DNA of 64,000 nucleotides from Zygaena filipendulae. Lineage: Eukaryota > Arthropoda > Insecta > Lepidoptera > Zygaenidae. Shown one piece after another: positions 1 to 10,656 of this stretch. The stretch lies in NCBI GenBank assembly GCA_907165275.2, contig OU015666.1, forward strand, positions 712,001 to 776,000. The letters are read 5' to 3'. The position numbers were made by a program, and so were the translations under genes. The notes beneath the pieces are model-generated. The model searched no databases, was not told the origin of the DNA, and was given only the letters and a program-made list of their open reading frames with translations. Every line of letters begins with the position of its first letter. Positions within the stretch are counted from its first letter, which is position 1.

Positions 1-69
1 TCATGATGATCGGTTAAGTAGCTACGGTGCGTGGCGTAAAAGAGTATGGAACAAACTCAAATTCGCATT

Positions 70-306
70 TGGACATAGATAAGCAATAGTGTGTTAACCC
101 ACACTGGAAAAATTTTGAGTAAATCGTGTTTTAAAATTATAGCGTCATTTTCTGTCAACATTTTTTATGCTCAATATTTAGTCACATACTTAAACAATGT
201 AATAAGGTAAACACATAATTAAAAAACGTTCCCTAACACTCAATATATCGTTCTGAATAGGTAACTTAATTTTGTGGGTTAACATGTTATTGCTTATCTG
301 CGTCCA
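70..306. mobile_element. M-237 MITE, copy 1
   Basis: A 237-bp non-coding element with imperfect terminal inverted repeats of about 33 bp. The left end reads TGGACATAGATAAGCAATAG and the right end is the complement of TGGACGCAGATAAGCAATAA; both run on into GTTAACCCACA. Four more copies of the same length and ends occur in the window. Flanks suggest a short A/T target duplication (TT here). The superfamily is not assigned. Confidence 0.85.
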
Positions 307-350
307 TTTATGGATGGTTAACAGGCCAGGCGTCTGACCGCAGCTAACCA

Positions 351-563
351 GGGGCCCTTATTTACTATGACCACAACACACCACGCTAAGATAATCAAAG
401 AAGTTTTACTGCATAAAAAATATATTTACAACGTTTATTTCTTTATGCCATAAGGCATAAAGAATAATAATTTCTAATATCTTGGCATCTAGAACGTTTG
501 GGAATGCGTTTTTGGGACGAGCGTTATAGGCAAGGAATGTTATTGGTCATAGTGAATGGCCCT
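351..563. mobile_element. M-GGCC MITE, copy 1
   Basis: The ends are inverted repeats: the left reads GGGCCCTTATTTACTATGAC and the right ends GGTCATAGTGAATGGCCCT. The interior is AT-rich and non-coding, with a small palindrome around TTATGCCATAAGGCATAA. Related copies are at 31945-32579 and 38190-38396. Confidence 0.75.
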
Positions 564-568
564 GATGT

Positions 569-712
569 TAAGAGATGGGTAATCAAAGATTTTAGCCACA
601 CCTAGCCTGGAATTGGAACTGGCCCTCTGCAATTAGTGAAACTGCCGGAACACACGTTAGGTGCTTGGCGACAGATTCTCAACTTGAAGGCACTAATTAC
701 TTATCCGGCTTT
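569..712 (-). mobile_element. SINE-B, degraded internal fragment
   Basis: The stretch around GCCGGAACACACGTTAGGTG and CTTGGCGACAGATT matches the body of the better SINE-B copies at 25185 and 43970. The tRNA-like head is missing and identity is visibly low, so this is an old fragment. Confidence 0.6.
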
Positions 713-1002
713 AATTTAAGGAGTCGTCATCACTAAGCAATGTCGGGTGTTTACAATGCATAAAGTGCTATAGCGGTTCACGAGCTAGCTGAATAGTTTC
801 CTTGAGTCGCGAGCGCATTTGCATATTTCCTACAGTCGTTTGAACATTTGTTGCCGCAAGAAAAATTCTAAAAATAAAGAAAATTAACCACTAGGTTAAG
901 CTATATCCTCAAATTTTAAATCAAACAATACATATTCAAAGTATTTTCAAAAGAAAGAAGATAGAAAATTTTCCCAAGACACGGGCAAAAAGCATGCTCA
1001 TT

Positions 1003-1176
1003 CATTCATACCCGGCTGCCTGTTCCAATTTCAGGCATATAACTACTCAACAGATCACCATGAAACTTTGCTTATTACGTTGTCAAAAAAAAAAGACTTT
1101 GGCTACCTACTTTTTATCTTGGATTTCCCGCGGGAATTCCGAAATCAACGCGAGTGGAACCACGGGTCATAGCTAG
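1003..1176 (+). mobile_element. HelN Helitron-like element, 5' end unclear
   Basis: Ends in ATAGCTAG|T after a decayed GC hairpin, and has the body motif CTCAACAGATCACCATGAAA and the module CCCGCGGGAATTCC. The 60-codon frame over it starts upstream of the element and is not a gene. Confidence 0.7.
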
Positions 1177-1191
1177 TTGGTATATTATGCA

Positions 1192-1497
1192 CTAGCTGCG
1201 CCCCGCGGTTTCACCCGCGTGAAAGGTTTTTATACAACAACTTTTTTTCCCGACATCCGATTTCAATGAAACAAAGCATGTAGCTCCAGGCTAAGCTTAA
1301 TCTACCTGTGAAAACCGCATGTCAATCCGTTCAGTAGATTCAGAGATTATCGCGAACAGACAGATAGACAGAAAAGATTTAAAAAAACCCTTTTTTGTGG
1401 TTGGTTACTCTTCGTATATCGTCCCCTGTCAATTTTTGTTAAAATATTCAATGTACAGAATCGCGGATTCTCCTCTTTTATTATAGTATATAGATTT
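1192..1497 (-). mobile_element. HelN, long-body subtype (H6)
   Basis: Reads CTAGCTGCGCCCCGCGG at the left (complement of the 3' end), and the right end matches the TCTATACTATAATAAAAGAG type of 5' end. The same long body, with AGGCTAAGCTTAATCTACC in the middle, recurs at 39507-39809, which defines a separate subtype. Confidence 0.8.
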
Positions 1498-1498
1498 T

Positions 1499-2150
1499 AC
1501 ACAGGCTTTTTTGTTTTTAGTTACATTGTAAAAGCGCATATAGCGATTGTGTTCGTACGAGTAATTTCCAGTACTGCACATATAAAGGCTTCGGCTCTAC
1601 AATGGCAATTCACGAATTTCTATTGGATACCTAATGCCTACCTGCCGGTAAACAACTAGTGTAGCCAGTCGACCGGCTTTACAGCGTTCCCGGGTTATAT
1701 TACCAAAGTCGGTGGCGAACGAATCGAGTGGTACTAAAGTTTTGGTGCAATTTGCGAGACTTCGGCGGTTGTATTGCCAACGAAAATCAGTTACAGAGAC
1801 AAATATGTATTATACTACACATAAAGCAGATGTATATCTATATAGTTTAAAGAAGCAGTTTTAAACTAAAACTGAACTGACACCTACAGTTATGGTCAAA
1901 TACATACTAAAATAAATCTATTTCAAAGCAGTAAATTATTGTTATAATATTAAAAAAGAAAAAGAAAAGAATTGGTATTTCCTATGATAGAGTTTATTGT
2001 CAACAAAAGCGTCCATCTTAAAATGTGATTGGAAAAAAAAAGATTTGCCATGTGTACGCTTCTCCAGTGTATAGTGTATGTTCAATTACTTTTCAAATCA
2101 AACAGTTGAAGGCTAGTTGGAAGGAGGAAATGGTTTCTCACTCCAAGATC
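1499..2150. other. No gene or recognisable repeat
   Basis: AT-rich sequence with short homopolymers. No reading frame, splice-bounded exon or known repeat end was recognised. Confidence 0.5.
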
Positions 2151-2154
2151 CAAT

Positions 2155-2400
2155 CATCAGATCCCAACTTCATGACAGTGGCACCACCTTAGGAGTATAC
2201 CCTTTCAAACAAAAAGTATTTTACAAATCGGTCCGGCCGTTTTCGGGTAATCGCGTAAAAAACATACAAAAAAAAACATAGAGACGTCCTGCATTTTTGG
2301 AAGTCGGTTAAAAAAGGCGTTGAATGACTCTTAGGGTATGATCCGTCGGTATATCGGTAAACTGCGTGCGCAATTTCTGATTTCAAAAAACATTGATACC
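2155..2400 (-). repeat. Fragment with complement of CCGACTTCCAAAAA
   Basis: The complement strand contains TTAACCGACTTCCAAAAATG and later CGATTACCCGAAAACGG. Similar sequence recurs at 36076-36250 and, more weakly, at 58195-58400, so this is a dispersed repeat of unknown class. The 65-codon minus frame here is part of it and has no recognisable domain. Confidence 0.45.
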
Positions 2401-2699
2401 GCTAGGTTCTTGTAGCTTGCAACACAGTGAAGTCGTTCAATCGCAATAGCACTACAAGCAGTTTCAATTCAACATTTTGAATTTTGGATTGAAAATCATT
2501 TACCTGCCTATGTTTCAGATCATAATGTTACATGAGTAGGTACATGTTTTATGACGTACCTAGAGAAGCTTTCATGTACATATAAATAAATGCTTTCCGA
2601 AAGAGACTAAGCTGAAATTGATGACATTTGCAATCCTTACAACGTAATAATGGTAACGTAAAGTTAGGCCTAGTTGATTATGATTAAGTTTTAGTTTTT

Positions 2700-2900
2700 A
2701 TTGCGTCATAAAGGAAAAACCACGCATTTTTCCTTTTTTTTACGCAACTAATAAATAATACATTGAGTCGAAATGTCGAGTGACGTCACGCGTAGTACAG
2801 TGTATATGAGCGAGCCTTCACTCCTAAACTTTAATGCGCTTTAGATAAAGCGCATTGAAGCTTAGATAAGCATTTTATCACTAACATTTGTTTTTAATTA
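2700..2900. mobile_element. M-CRE MITE, partial copy
   Basis: Keeps the element's inner part: ACATTGAGTCGAAATGTCGAG, a perfect TGACGTCA at 2781-2788, and CTAAACTTTAATGCGCTTTA. The outer inverted repeats are mostly lost. Confidence 0.6.
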
Positions 2901-3423
2901 ATAATATATTTTTGAATTCGAATTATACTTAAAACGAAAGATATTTTTACAACATTTCTTCTTACTAATATACTAGTAATTTTCAGATTTTTTTAAAATT
3001 CGTTTTCTAGTTCTAGAGATTATTCTCTGCATACAAACTTAAAACTTTGTAATTTTTAAAGTTCCCGAGTTCCGAAATCCACGCAACTAAAACTCCTTGG
3101 GAACACCTAGTATTAATATAGATTATGGCTTATGTTTCGTGCACGAGTTCTCTAAACGAGTTAACAAACTTCCATCATTGCAAAAGGGATAATCTTAAAA
3201 ACATTTCCCTTTCGGTCTTAAAATGATTTCAGTACGGACATGTCGCAACACGAAACGCTACTTAGCACGGTCTTAGAAAGTTTCTGCATAACTTAAAAGC
3301 TCGCACTTGGCTCTGTTATTATAGACTTACGAAGTGTACGAAACGCTGTAGAAAATCAGTGTTCGGTGAATACCAAAACAAAAATTGGAGCCAGTAAATA
3401 AAAAAAAAAATAAAAAATTATAA

Positions 3424-3726
3424 TCCTTAGTATTAAAAATGTGAAAGTGGGTTTGTTTGTTACGTTTTAACGCCTCAACGGCTCAACCGATCATCATAAA
3501 ATTTAGCATACATGTTGTCAGAGATACAGAAAAGGACATACGGTACCTAGGTACTTTTTTGCCGGATTTCCCTCACGAGCCCCGAAATCAACGCGGGTGA
3601 AAGTAGGTAAAATTTTACATACTGCACGTACCACATAGGTACAGAAAAGGATATAGAGTACGTTTATCCCGGAATCCCCGCAGGAACTCTGAAATTGCCG
3701 CGTGTGAAACCGCGGGGATCAGCTAG
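3424..3726 (+). mobile_element. HelN subtype H1 with duplicated inner unit
   Basis: Starts ATCCTTAGTATTA and ends with the hairpin CCGCGTGTGAAACCGCGG followed by GATCAGCTAG|T. The unit with ACAGAAAAGGACATA occurs twice inside (near 3523 and 3641), so this copy is longer than a single-unit one. Confidence 0.85.
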
Positions 3727-3786
3727 TACTTCATAACATACAGAGTATGCTGCCGGCTACTTATACTGACACGCGCACACGTACAC

Positions 3787-3812
3787 ACAAACACACACAC
3801 ACACACACACAT
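3787..3812. repeat. (CA)n microsatellite
   Basis: A run of alternating CA with one interruption near its start. Confidence 0.9.
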
Positions 3813-4045
3813 TATAGATATTAAGACTAGGTATATGTTACATTTATTAAGTTAAGTTCGTTTTCTGAGAGGGGGGCAGGAGTCCTATAAGACAGGGTTT
3901 ACCTAGTTTAGGCTCCTGTCTCCCACAAAGTATGCTCTTTACTTCTAAAACTTTTTATTTGTAACCACTATATGTATTTACTTGTGGGAGAAATAAACAT
4001 AGTTATTATAAAAAAAAAATATGTATGTACTATGTAAGTACCTAT

Positions 4046-4250
4046 ACAATGAGCTATGAGCTTGTGTCGTGCAGGAAACCAAGCAACAGCAACAGGTATA
4101 CCTATACATATTCCATACTCGTACATACATTTTAGTATCGATTCTAGTATTTGAACGCAACCAAACTGGAAAGTGGAACCCCGTGTTCATCACACAAAGT
4201 CCACCCCCACCGGGAATCGAACCCAGAACTTCTTGATTAGCAGGCATGCA
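4046..4250 (-). mobile_element. SINE-A, head partly lost
   Basis: On the minus strand the tRNA-like B box GGTTCGATTCC lies near 4206-4216, followed by the family's GTGTGATGAACACGGGG and GGTTTCC...CACGAC stretches. The A box end is lost at about 4250. The apparent 89-codon minus frame is this SINE read through. Confidence 0.75.
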
Positions 4251-4279
4251 TGGTGAAAATATGATGGTACTATCTTTTG

Positions 4280-4443
4280 CTAGCGGCTTCGCTCGCGTTG
4301 ATGTGAATTTTGTCAGTAAGTAAATTTACCATCCCTCAGGAACAGTGTTTTTTTTTTAAGAAAGGTATACTATTTCCTTTTCTATACCCTTGTACTACAA
4401 TATGTATGCGAAAATGACACATATTAACAAACTCACATTCGCA
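4280..4443 (-). mobile_element. HelN, strongly decayed
   Basis: GCTAGCGGCTTCGCTCGCGTTGATG at the left and AACTCACATTCGCATTAATCC at the right are the two ends of subtype H1 in reverse. The middle is badly mutated. Confidence 0.5.
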
Positions 4444-4444
4444 T

Positions 4445-4523
4445 TAATCCTTACTAATATTATAAATGTGAAAGTGAGAATGTTACGCTTTCACGCTGTA
4501 ACGGCTCAATCACATTTCGTATA
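4445..4523 (+). mobile_element. HelN 5' end fragment (H1)
   Basis: AATCCTTACTAATATTATAA followed by GTGAAAGTGAGAATGTTACG and CGGCTCAATCAC. The 3' half is absent. Confidence 0.65.
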
Positions 4524-4934
4524 GCGCTGATTAATTATTATTGTATCGATAACGATTCAACTTTTATTTGGAAGACGATGTTAGTTTGTCGTTTGTTGTT
4601 TTAGTAAACTTGAAAGAAGACAAAAAATAAATAAAACCAATAAATAATATAATAAAGTTTGTAGTGCGAACCGTCCTACTCACATAATTAGATACGTACC
4701 TAGGTAGTTATCTTACTAAAGTACTGGTTAAACTCCTTTTAAAGTTATTGACAATAATACAGTGCCGTAATTTACATTGCTCTATGGAAATTTCATTGGT
4801 ATCCATGGATAGAGAATCAAAACATTTTAAATTATTCACCTACTGTATAAGTAAGAGAGCTTAGTTTAAACGTGAGAGGTTATTCTCGCAGAAGACTTAC
4901 AATGACTATGATAAAAGAGTGTTAAAAGTACCTA

Positions 4935-5040
4935 CAATATTATTTTTTGATTAGATACGTAAAAAAAGAAAAATACTTGTCCAATATTTTTTATTCATCT
5001 ACGCGACGGACTAAAAAAAATAGTCAAGGAGCCAAATTTG
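4935..5040. mobile_element. M-CRE MITE, terminal fragment
   Basis: Carries GATTAGATACGTAAAAAAAG, GTCCAATATTTTTTATT, GACGGACTAAAA and AGTCAAGG, which is one arm of the element. No TGACGTCA is retained. Confidence 0.55.
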
Positions 5041-5641
5041 AAAAGTCACGGTGGAGAGTTGATTAGCCGGTGCATCTTCCTCTTCTCCAACTACGACGAA
5101 ACGCCAATGACAATGTTAGATTCTTTCTGAAGACAAACACAGTTCTCTCAGGAAAACTATACGTGTAATTTCTTTCTCGGAAAACAAAATGGCTGGAGAA
5201 TGGTGCTTGAAACATCGAGTAACGCGACTGGCTAAGAACTCCACCGGACAACAACCCCGGTATTTCTAAGGTAGAATTTTAAATTAACAAGACACTGGGA
5301 CCAATGTCTATAATGACCATTTGCCAATTAAAAAAAAATGTCAAAGACAGAAAGGCGTTTAAAAACTTCTGCTTCCCATATGTCTCGCATTTGAAAGGTG
5401 GTTGAACGAAGGTCGAAGGTTTTACCTGCTGATAAATCAGGAAGACGTGTGATGTGGCTAATGAGCAAAATTAGCCGTAAGCCAATGTACACTGAGCAAT
5501 AAGTACCTGAGTACCGTCCACAAATGAAATAAATATGCTAGTGTCCGACCAAAACAGATTTTTCAGCCGAAACCGAAATAGACTTGAGAGTAGTGTCTAC
5601 AACGGTTGGAACTACCTTATTTCTTAAGATATTTATTTAAA

Positions 5642-5811
5642 TAATAATATAAATTGTTTGTTTGTTTGGTTGTTTGTTACGCTTTCAATCATCATGAAAT
5701 TTCGCATACACATTGTCAGGGGTACAGATAAGGGCATAGGGTAGTTTTTAACCTGGAATTCCCGCGGGAACTCCGAAATGACCACGGGTAAAACCGCGGC
5801 GAACAGCTAGT
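5642..5811 (+). mobile_element. HelN subtype H1, shortened
   Basis: GTTACGCTTTCAATCATCATGAAATTTCGC leads into CCCGCGGGAACTCC and the 3' end GGGTAAAACCGCGG...CAGCTAG|T. The body lacks the usual AACGGCTCAACCG, which looks like a small deletion. Confidence 0.8.
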
Positions 5812-6251
5812 AATACAACAAAGGCGATTCGGTGCCAAAACTCAATACAAAAAAGGTTTTGTCTACCCGTCATGTTACAATCTAGAGAAACAATATCTCG
5901 GTCTTTTTTGTCGATTGTACATAAAATGTTTTTAATTACTTGTAAACGATATCACTGAGCTGTGATGACGCGTCTAATTGTAAATGTTGTAATTACGTGT
6001 ACAAACGTCGGGTGAGAACGAACACCTGGCATGTGTATTAAGTATAAAGACTAAAGTTGTGACCGAATTTATCATATCGTCACGTTTGGTTGGGCTATTG
6101 TACTGTGTTTCAATTGATAACATTCAATATAAAATTGAACTTGACACCGATATTTAACCGACTTAATTTAATGCAGATGATGCAAATTTCTTTTTTTTTT
6201 AAATGTTCAAAAAGTGCATCATCATGCACTTACAAAGTTTAGTTTTGGTGT

Positions 6252-6437
6252 AGATTCTTGCTATTATCAATGCGAATGCGAAGTTTTTTGTTTGTTTATT
6301 TGTTTGTTACACTTTCACGCCTAAACTACTCAACCGATTATTATGAAATTTCATCAATCAGGGGTATATAGAAAGACGTACTTTTTATCACAGATTTCCC
6401 CGCGGGAACTCCGAAATTAACGCGGATAAAAAGCTAT
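6252..6437 (+). mobile_element. HelN subtype H1, 3' hairpin lost
   Basis: CGCCTAAACTACTCAACCGA and CCCGCGGGAACTCC are clear, but the terminal hairpin is replaced by GCGGATAAAAAGCTATTAA. This copy would lack the 3' signal of a Helitron. Confidence 0.65.
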
Positions 6438-6446
6438 TAACCAAAT

Positions 6447-6625
6447 TCTTACTATATTACAAAGGCGAATATGAGCTTGTTTGTTACGCTTTCACGCCTT
6501 AACGGCTCAACCGATCAACATAAAATTTTACATAAACTGTGTCAGGGGTCCAGAGGAGGACGTGGGGTACGTTTTTCCCGGAATTACTGCGGGAATTCCG
6601 AAATTAACGCGAGTGTAACCGCTAG
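6447..6625 (+). mobile_element. HelN subtype H1
   Basis: Starts at ATTCTTACTATATTACAAAG and ends GCGAGTGTAACCGCTAG|T. It follows the previous copy by only about 10 bp. Confidence 0.75.
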
Positions 6626-6731
6626 TGACTAAATATATGTACAAAAAAAAAATTGACCTATAAGTCCAAGGACTTAAAGACCTCATCATTAAACTTATAT
6701 ACTTTACCTCTATGTTACATCCTTCCATCCT

Positions 6732-6936
6732 TCCTTACATAATATTATAAACGCGAAAGTTTGTGTGTATGGATGTATGTTTGTTACTCATTCAAGCAAA
6801 AACTACTAAATAGATTTTAATGAAACTTTACTATAATACAGCTTATACATCAGAATAACACATAGGGTACTTTCTATCCCGGAATTCCCGCGGGAATTCT
6901 GAAGTTGACGCGAGCGTAACCGCTGCAAACAGCTAG
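6732..6936 (+). mobile_element. HelN subtype H4
   Basis: Body with AATATTATAAACGCGAAAG, AAAACTACTAAATAGATTTT and CAGAATAACACATAGGGTAC, ending CGTAACCGCTGCAAACAGCTAG|T. The same body recurs at 50330-50510. It is the third HelN copy in a head-to-tail run from 6.25 kb. Confidence 0.8.
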
Positions 6937-6969
6937 TAACTAAATATGCCAATAAAAAATCAGACCTAA

Positions 6970-7439
6970 CAGCCGCACTCAGAGTCCTTTTAATGATTAC
7001 TTAAAGTCAAACACAATTTAACATAATTAGTTAAATGCCAATTAGCATTAATTAGTGTACGTCTCTGAGTGCGGCAGTTTTGTTTCCGAAATCTTTACTT
7101 AAAATTAAGTAATGTTTACTTTTATACTTTCTTTCTTTTTATGTTGTCCTGCGGAGCTAGGATGCGCAACACGATAAAATTTTATCGAGCCATTTTATCG
7201 ATTCTCGTCGACATATTGTATCGTTTTGTCTACCAGTGATAAAAAATGTTTAACCGAATCTAGTCTTAACTCAATACCCCACTACTGCACTTTTTTGCTT
7301 GGATGCCCACAAATATTTGTCGTGTCGACAATTTTATCTTTCGTTATATAAACATATCGTGGCGCGCATCTTAGCTATGCTTGTGTGCATTAATTGTTAA
7401 ATAAATAAATAATCATAAAAACGACTCTGAGTGCGGCCG
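6970..7439. mobile_element. M-TWA fold-back MITE, long form
   Basis: Flanked by TAA on both sides (6967-6969 and 7440-7442). The ends are CAGCCGCACTCAGAGTC and the complement of CGGCCGCACTCAGAGTC. An inner CTCTGAGTGCGGCAGTTTTG near 7060 repeats the terminal motif, so this 470-bp form holds an extra internal end. A 3-bp TWA duplication is typical of PIF/Harbinger-type MITEs. Confidence 0.8.
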
Positions 7440-7722
7440 TAAGTCTTCCTCATTCTAACTTACAAACTTTACCTCCGTGCTACATATTAGTATAGATCAT
7501 TACGACTTTTACGACTTTTTCAACAGAAATACACGTGCCCGTATTTCATTCGAGTTGCATATTGCACATTCTGCTGTCGCCCGTAAGATCGCATTACTGT
7601 CGTTATTTACGATGGTTTTTTCGGGCGTTTATCGCTGTATGTCAACTGTGAGACGATTTCGGTTTTACGATCGTGCGCGCGCACATTGTCATGGTGGGAT
7701 CTGAATCATTTTTTCCGCGTAG
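7440..7722. other. No gene recognised; moderately CpG-rich
   Basis: A 75-codon plus frame covers most of it, but I recognise no domain and the start methionine has no supporting context. It contains a short CpG-rich run (GATCGTGCGCGCGCACA). Confidence 0.4.
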
Positions 7723-8406
7723 GTACGCACAGTCAACAGCAAAAGTAGATGATCAAAATCCGAAATTCAATACTAATGAACGGAGTTCGCGTCAGAACTG
7801 TGTGCCGTCGAAGTGATTCAAAAGTATGTGATTGTAAATTATACCAAACATTTACTAATAGTACAGCTGCCGTATATTCGTGATCAGTTTTGACTCCAAA
7901 AGTTATAAACTCAATTCGCATCAGAACTAAGAAGTGAAAATTTTTTTGCAAACCTAGTGAACAGTTAAAATCAACAATAGGCTAGTTTCCTAAATTTTTT
8001 TTTGTCCGTTTTGTAGATTATTAAAAAATATTGGACACGTATTTTTTTATTTTTTATGTAACCAAAAAATAACGGAGATATATCAAGTCGAAATTTCACA
8101 TGACGTCACGCCTCGCTACAGTTTGTTCGCACGTTATAGCGAGCTGTGATGTCACGAGTCCCCCACCCTAAACTTTAATGCGCTTTATCTATGCATATTT
8201 CCATTATTTAAAAAAAGTAAAAAATACGTGTCTTTTATTTTTCTATTATCTAACTGACGGACTAAATAGAATTTTGATTTTTTTACCCAGGAAACTAGCC
8301 TATTAAATGATGAAACTGAGGCCACGGTTCAAAGTTAGTATAGTACTAAAGCAGATTTCTGTTAAAAACGTAAGAAAATTATATTGCTTGCTGTTGACTG
8401 TACATA
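7723..8406. mobile_element. MITE with CAGTCAACAGCAA ends, interrupted by M-CRE
   Basis: The left end GTACGCACAGTCAACAGCAA is mirrored on the right by TTGCTTGCTGTTGACTGTAC. The interior is non-coding and holds a complete M-CRE copy at 7978-8303. Without the insertion it would be about 360 bp. The target duplication is not clear. Confidence 0.55.
7978..8303. mobile_element. M-CRE MITE, variant ends, one TGACGTCA
   Basis: Inverted ends TAGGCTAGTTTCC and GGAAACTAGCCTA enclose GTCCGTTTTGTAGATTATTA, GGACACGTATTTTTT, a perfect TGACGTCA at 8101-8108 and CTAACTGACGGACTAA. The second palindrome has decayed to TGATGTCA. The termini differ from the GGGATGTTGACTA ends of other copies, which marks a subfamily. 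Confidence 0.8.
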
Positions 8407-9457
8407 CGTACGTACAGACGGGTGTAAATTTAATTTATTACAAAAATAGGATTAGAAATGCAGTTTGGGTTTATAGGTAAAAAAACAGGTTGAATTAACA
8501 CAATACTCAATAGCTTTTTGTTAAGGTACACTGTACAGAACTGTCTCTTTAGATTAGGGACTGTTGATGTTTGTTTCTTTTTCTTGTGTGTTGTGCTAAA
8601 ATAAATGAATTTTCTTCTTCTTCTTCTTCTACAGTTTCTAAGCAATAATTGCTTACAGCTTTGATATTATATATCTTTTGTAAATAAGGTGCGATAAATA
8701 TTCGTTTTTTAGAATGTACGCTACGGATGGGAGTAAGACTTCATTTTCTGTCACGGCGTCATACGGCTGCTCTACGGAAAAACAAAGCGACTGTATTTTT
8801 TTTTCGAAATTAGTTTTTTTTTTGTATTTTCGCCTCTTTTCACACATAACGGACATAACGAACTCAATTTAACGAAGTTTTGCACGACACTCACGCATTT
8901 TTTTCGCAAAACAAATATGGCGGCAATATTTTCTTATATATAGCGACCGCGTGAATCACAATCGACCCATCATCCCAGAGGTGCGCAACGGACAAATGCA
9001 CTGCGCAAATTATAAGCTTTGACGGGAACCTTTCGATACATTCAAATGAATCCTCATATTTAACAATGTACAAGAGATATTATGTCCGCGGTGTTTTACG
9101 ACTGACGGTATAACGTTTGTCCAAAAACACAATAATAAATTGCAAAAAACGGTAAGACAGAGTACGGTTCGCGTGTCAGAGGGTTCTGTACCTACTGTAA
9201 ATAATGTTTTATAACACTGGCGTTGTAATGTTACTTTTTTATTGACTGTGGAATACGTATTTCACATGGATTGAATGAATTATATGAATTTAGCTAGGAC
9301 TAAGCTAAATTCATATAATTACCTTCATCAAACAAATACCTACTATAATATAATGTGTTAATTTAATATTATATACATAACTTTAATCAGTACAATTATA
9401 ACAACGCTTTTTAACCATTATCATATCAATTTATAAATTTCTATTTTACATTATTTA
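8407..9457. other. No gene or identified repeat; TTC tract and one hairpin
   Basis: AT-rich with homopolymer tracts and a (TTC)n run near 8606-8631. Short minus-strand frames are lysine/phenylalanine-rich low-complexity translations. A perfect 18-bp stem sits at 9278-9320. Confidence 0.5.
9278..9320. repeat. Perfect 18-bp hairpin, 7-nt loop
   Basis: AATTATATGAATTTAGCT at 9278-9295 is followed after AGGACTA by its exact complement at 9303-9320. It is too AT-rich to suggest a specific RNA by eye. Confidence 0.8.
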
Positions 9458-9658
9458 CTAGCTATAGCACGCGGTGTCACCCACTTAAATTCGGTGTTCC
9501 CTTGGAAATTCCGAGATAAAAAGTACTTTGTTCTTTTTTCCCTCAACAACGTGGCTATATGCAAAATTTCATGATGATCGGTTGATTAATTAAAAGGCGT
9601 GAAAGCGTGACAAACAAACAAATAAACTAACATTCGAATTTATCATATAATTTTAGGA
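9458..9658 (-). mobile_element. HelN subtype H1, decayed
   Basis: Left CTAGCTATAGCACGCGGTG and right TTTTAGGATAA are the 3' and 5' ends in reverse. ATTTCATGATGATCGGTTGA marks the core. Confidence 0.75.
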
Positions 9659-10013
9659 TAATAATAATAGTAATAATTTTACTGTTACAAGTAAAAATTA
9701 CCTTATCAGTGCATATTACAATCACTGGCTTCCACACTTAAGCTGTATGTTAGAAGCCAGTTACATATAAATTCGATGAGCTCGAACAATCAATTAATAA
9801 GTAAAAATTTTAAAAAGAGGATAAATTTTCAAATAAACATAAAATTGTATGTTTAAATAAGGACCGACATGTAATTGATTTTATAAAGGTCCTTTAAAAT
9901 AGATGTGATTAAAAAAAATGTGTTTAAATAACATGCTGTTTAAAAAAAAGGATGTGAGAATATAATAGGTACTATGAATATTGCTGAACAGACTAAGATA
10001 TTTTTTTTTTTTA

Positions 10014-10256
10014 AATCCACATCACAACACACAGATCTACTTGATCCCACAGTAAGCTACTATTAGCTTGTGTCGTGGAAACCAAGCAAACGTGGTATAA
10101 ACTACAGAGAATTACTTATATATTATACTATAGATATATAAACACACCCAGACTGGAACCCTGTGTTCATCACACAAAGTCCACCCCCACCGGGAATCGA
10201 ACCCGGAACCCCTTGATTAGCGGGTAGGCATGGTGACCTCTGCGCCAAACGGGTCG
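10014..10256 (-). mobile_element. SINE-A, nearly complete
   Basis: On the minus strand the order is an A-box-like TGGCGCAGAGG, then the B box GGTTCGATTCC (near 10193-10203), a SINE-A body with GTGATGAACACAGGG, and the tail with GGTTTCCACGACAC and GATGTGGATTT. The two pol III boxes and their spacing mark a tRNA-derived SINE. It is very similar to the copy at 45609-45866. Confidence 0.85.
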
Positions 10257-10656
10257 GGCTTTAGTAATGAAGCTCGTTTAAGTCTTTCACTGCAGAACCC
10301 CAAAAATCAGTATTTATGTTACTCTGTTTGCGTATTAATTTTTACGATCACCGTTTTCGGCATTGTGTGTATCGCCCTTGTGGTTAAGTGTGTGTTAATG
10401 GCTGCGATTTTATTGGTTTTACTGTATTGTAACACAAAATTTGTGCCAAGGGGATGTTGGAAACCCGGTGATATAGGTGAAGTTAGAATTTTTCAATGCA
10501 ATTTTTCTTATTTACGAGTTTCTTATTTTTTCTTATTAACGGTTTTAGTATGTGAAAGCGACTTTAATAAGGCGTAAGATACAGAAGTGATTGTCGTGAT
10601 AGACTACGGAAGCAGCACGAAGGATGTCAGACCTAGATTTTTTTATTATTTATTTA

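Noticed and set aside
3978..4247. Minus frame starting MPANQEVLGSIPGGGG
   Set aside because: This is SINE-A read through its B box; the same peptide would appear at every SINE-A copy.
9734..9772. ACTGGCTTC...GAAGCCAGT stem as a microRNA candidate
   Set aside because: Only 9 paired bases with a loop over 20 nt; too weak to support.
10180..10256. Possible tRNA gene
   Set aside because: A and B boxes are present but no cloverleaf could be drawn and the sequence continues into a SINE body and tail; the same holds at 25188 and 45800.
10230..10577. 115-codon plus-strand frame with hydrophobic stretches
   Set aside because: Its ATG lies inside the reverse SINE-A head, there is no domain or conserved motif, and hydrophobic codons are expected from T-rich sequence.
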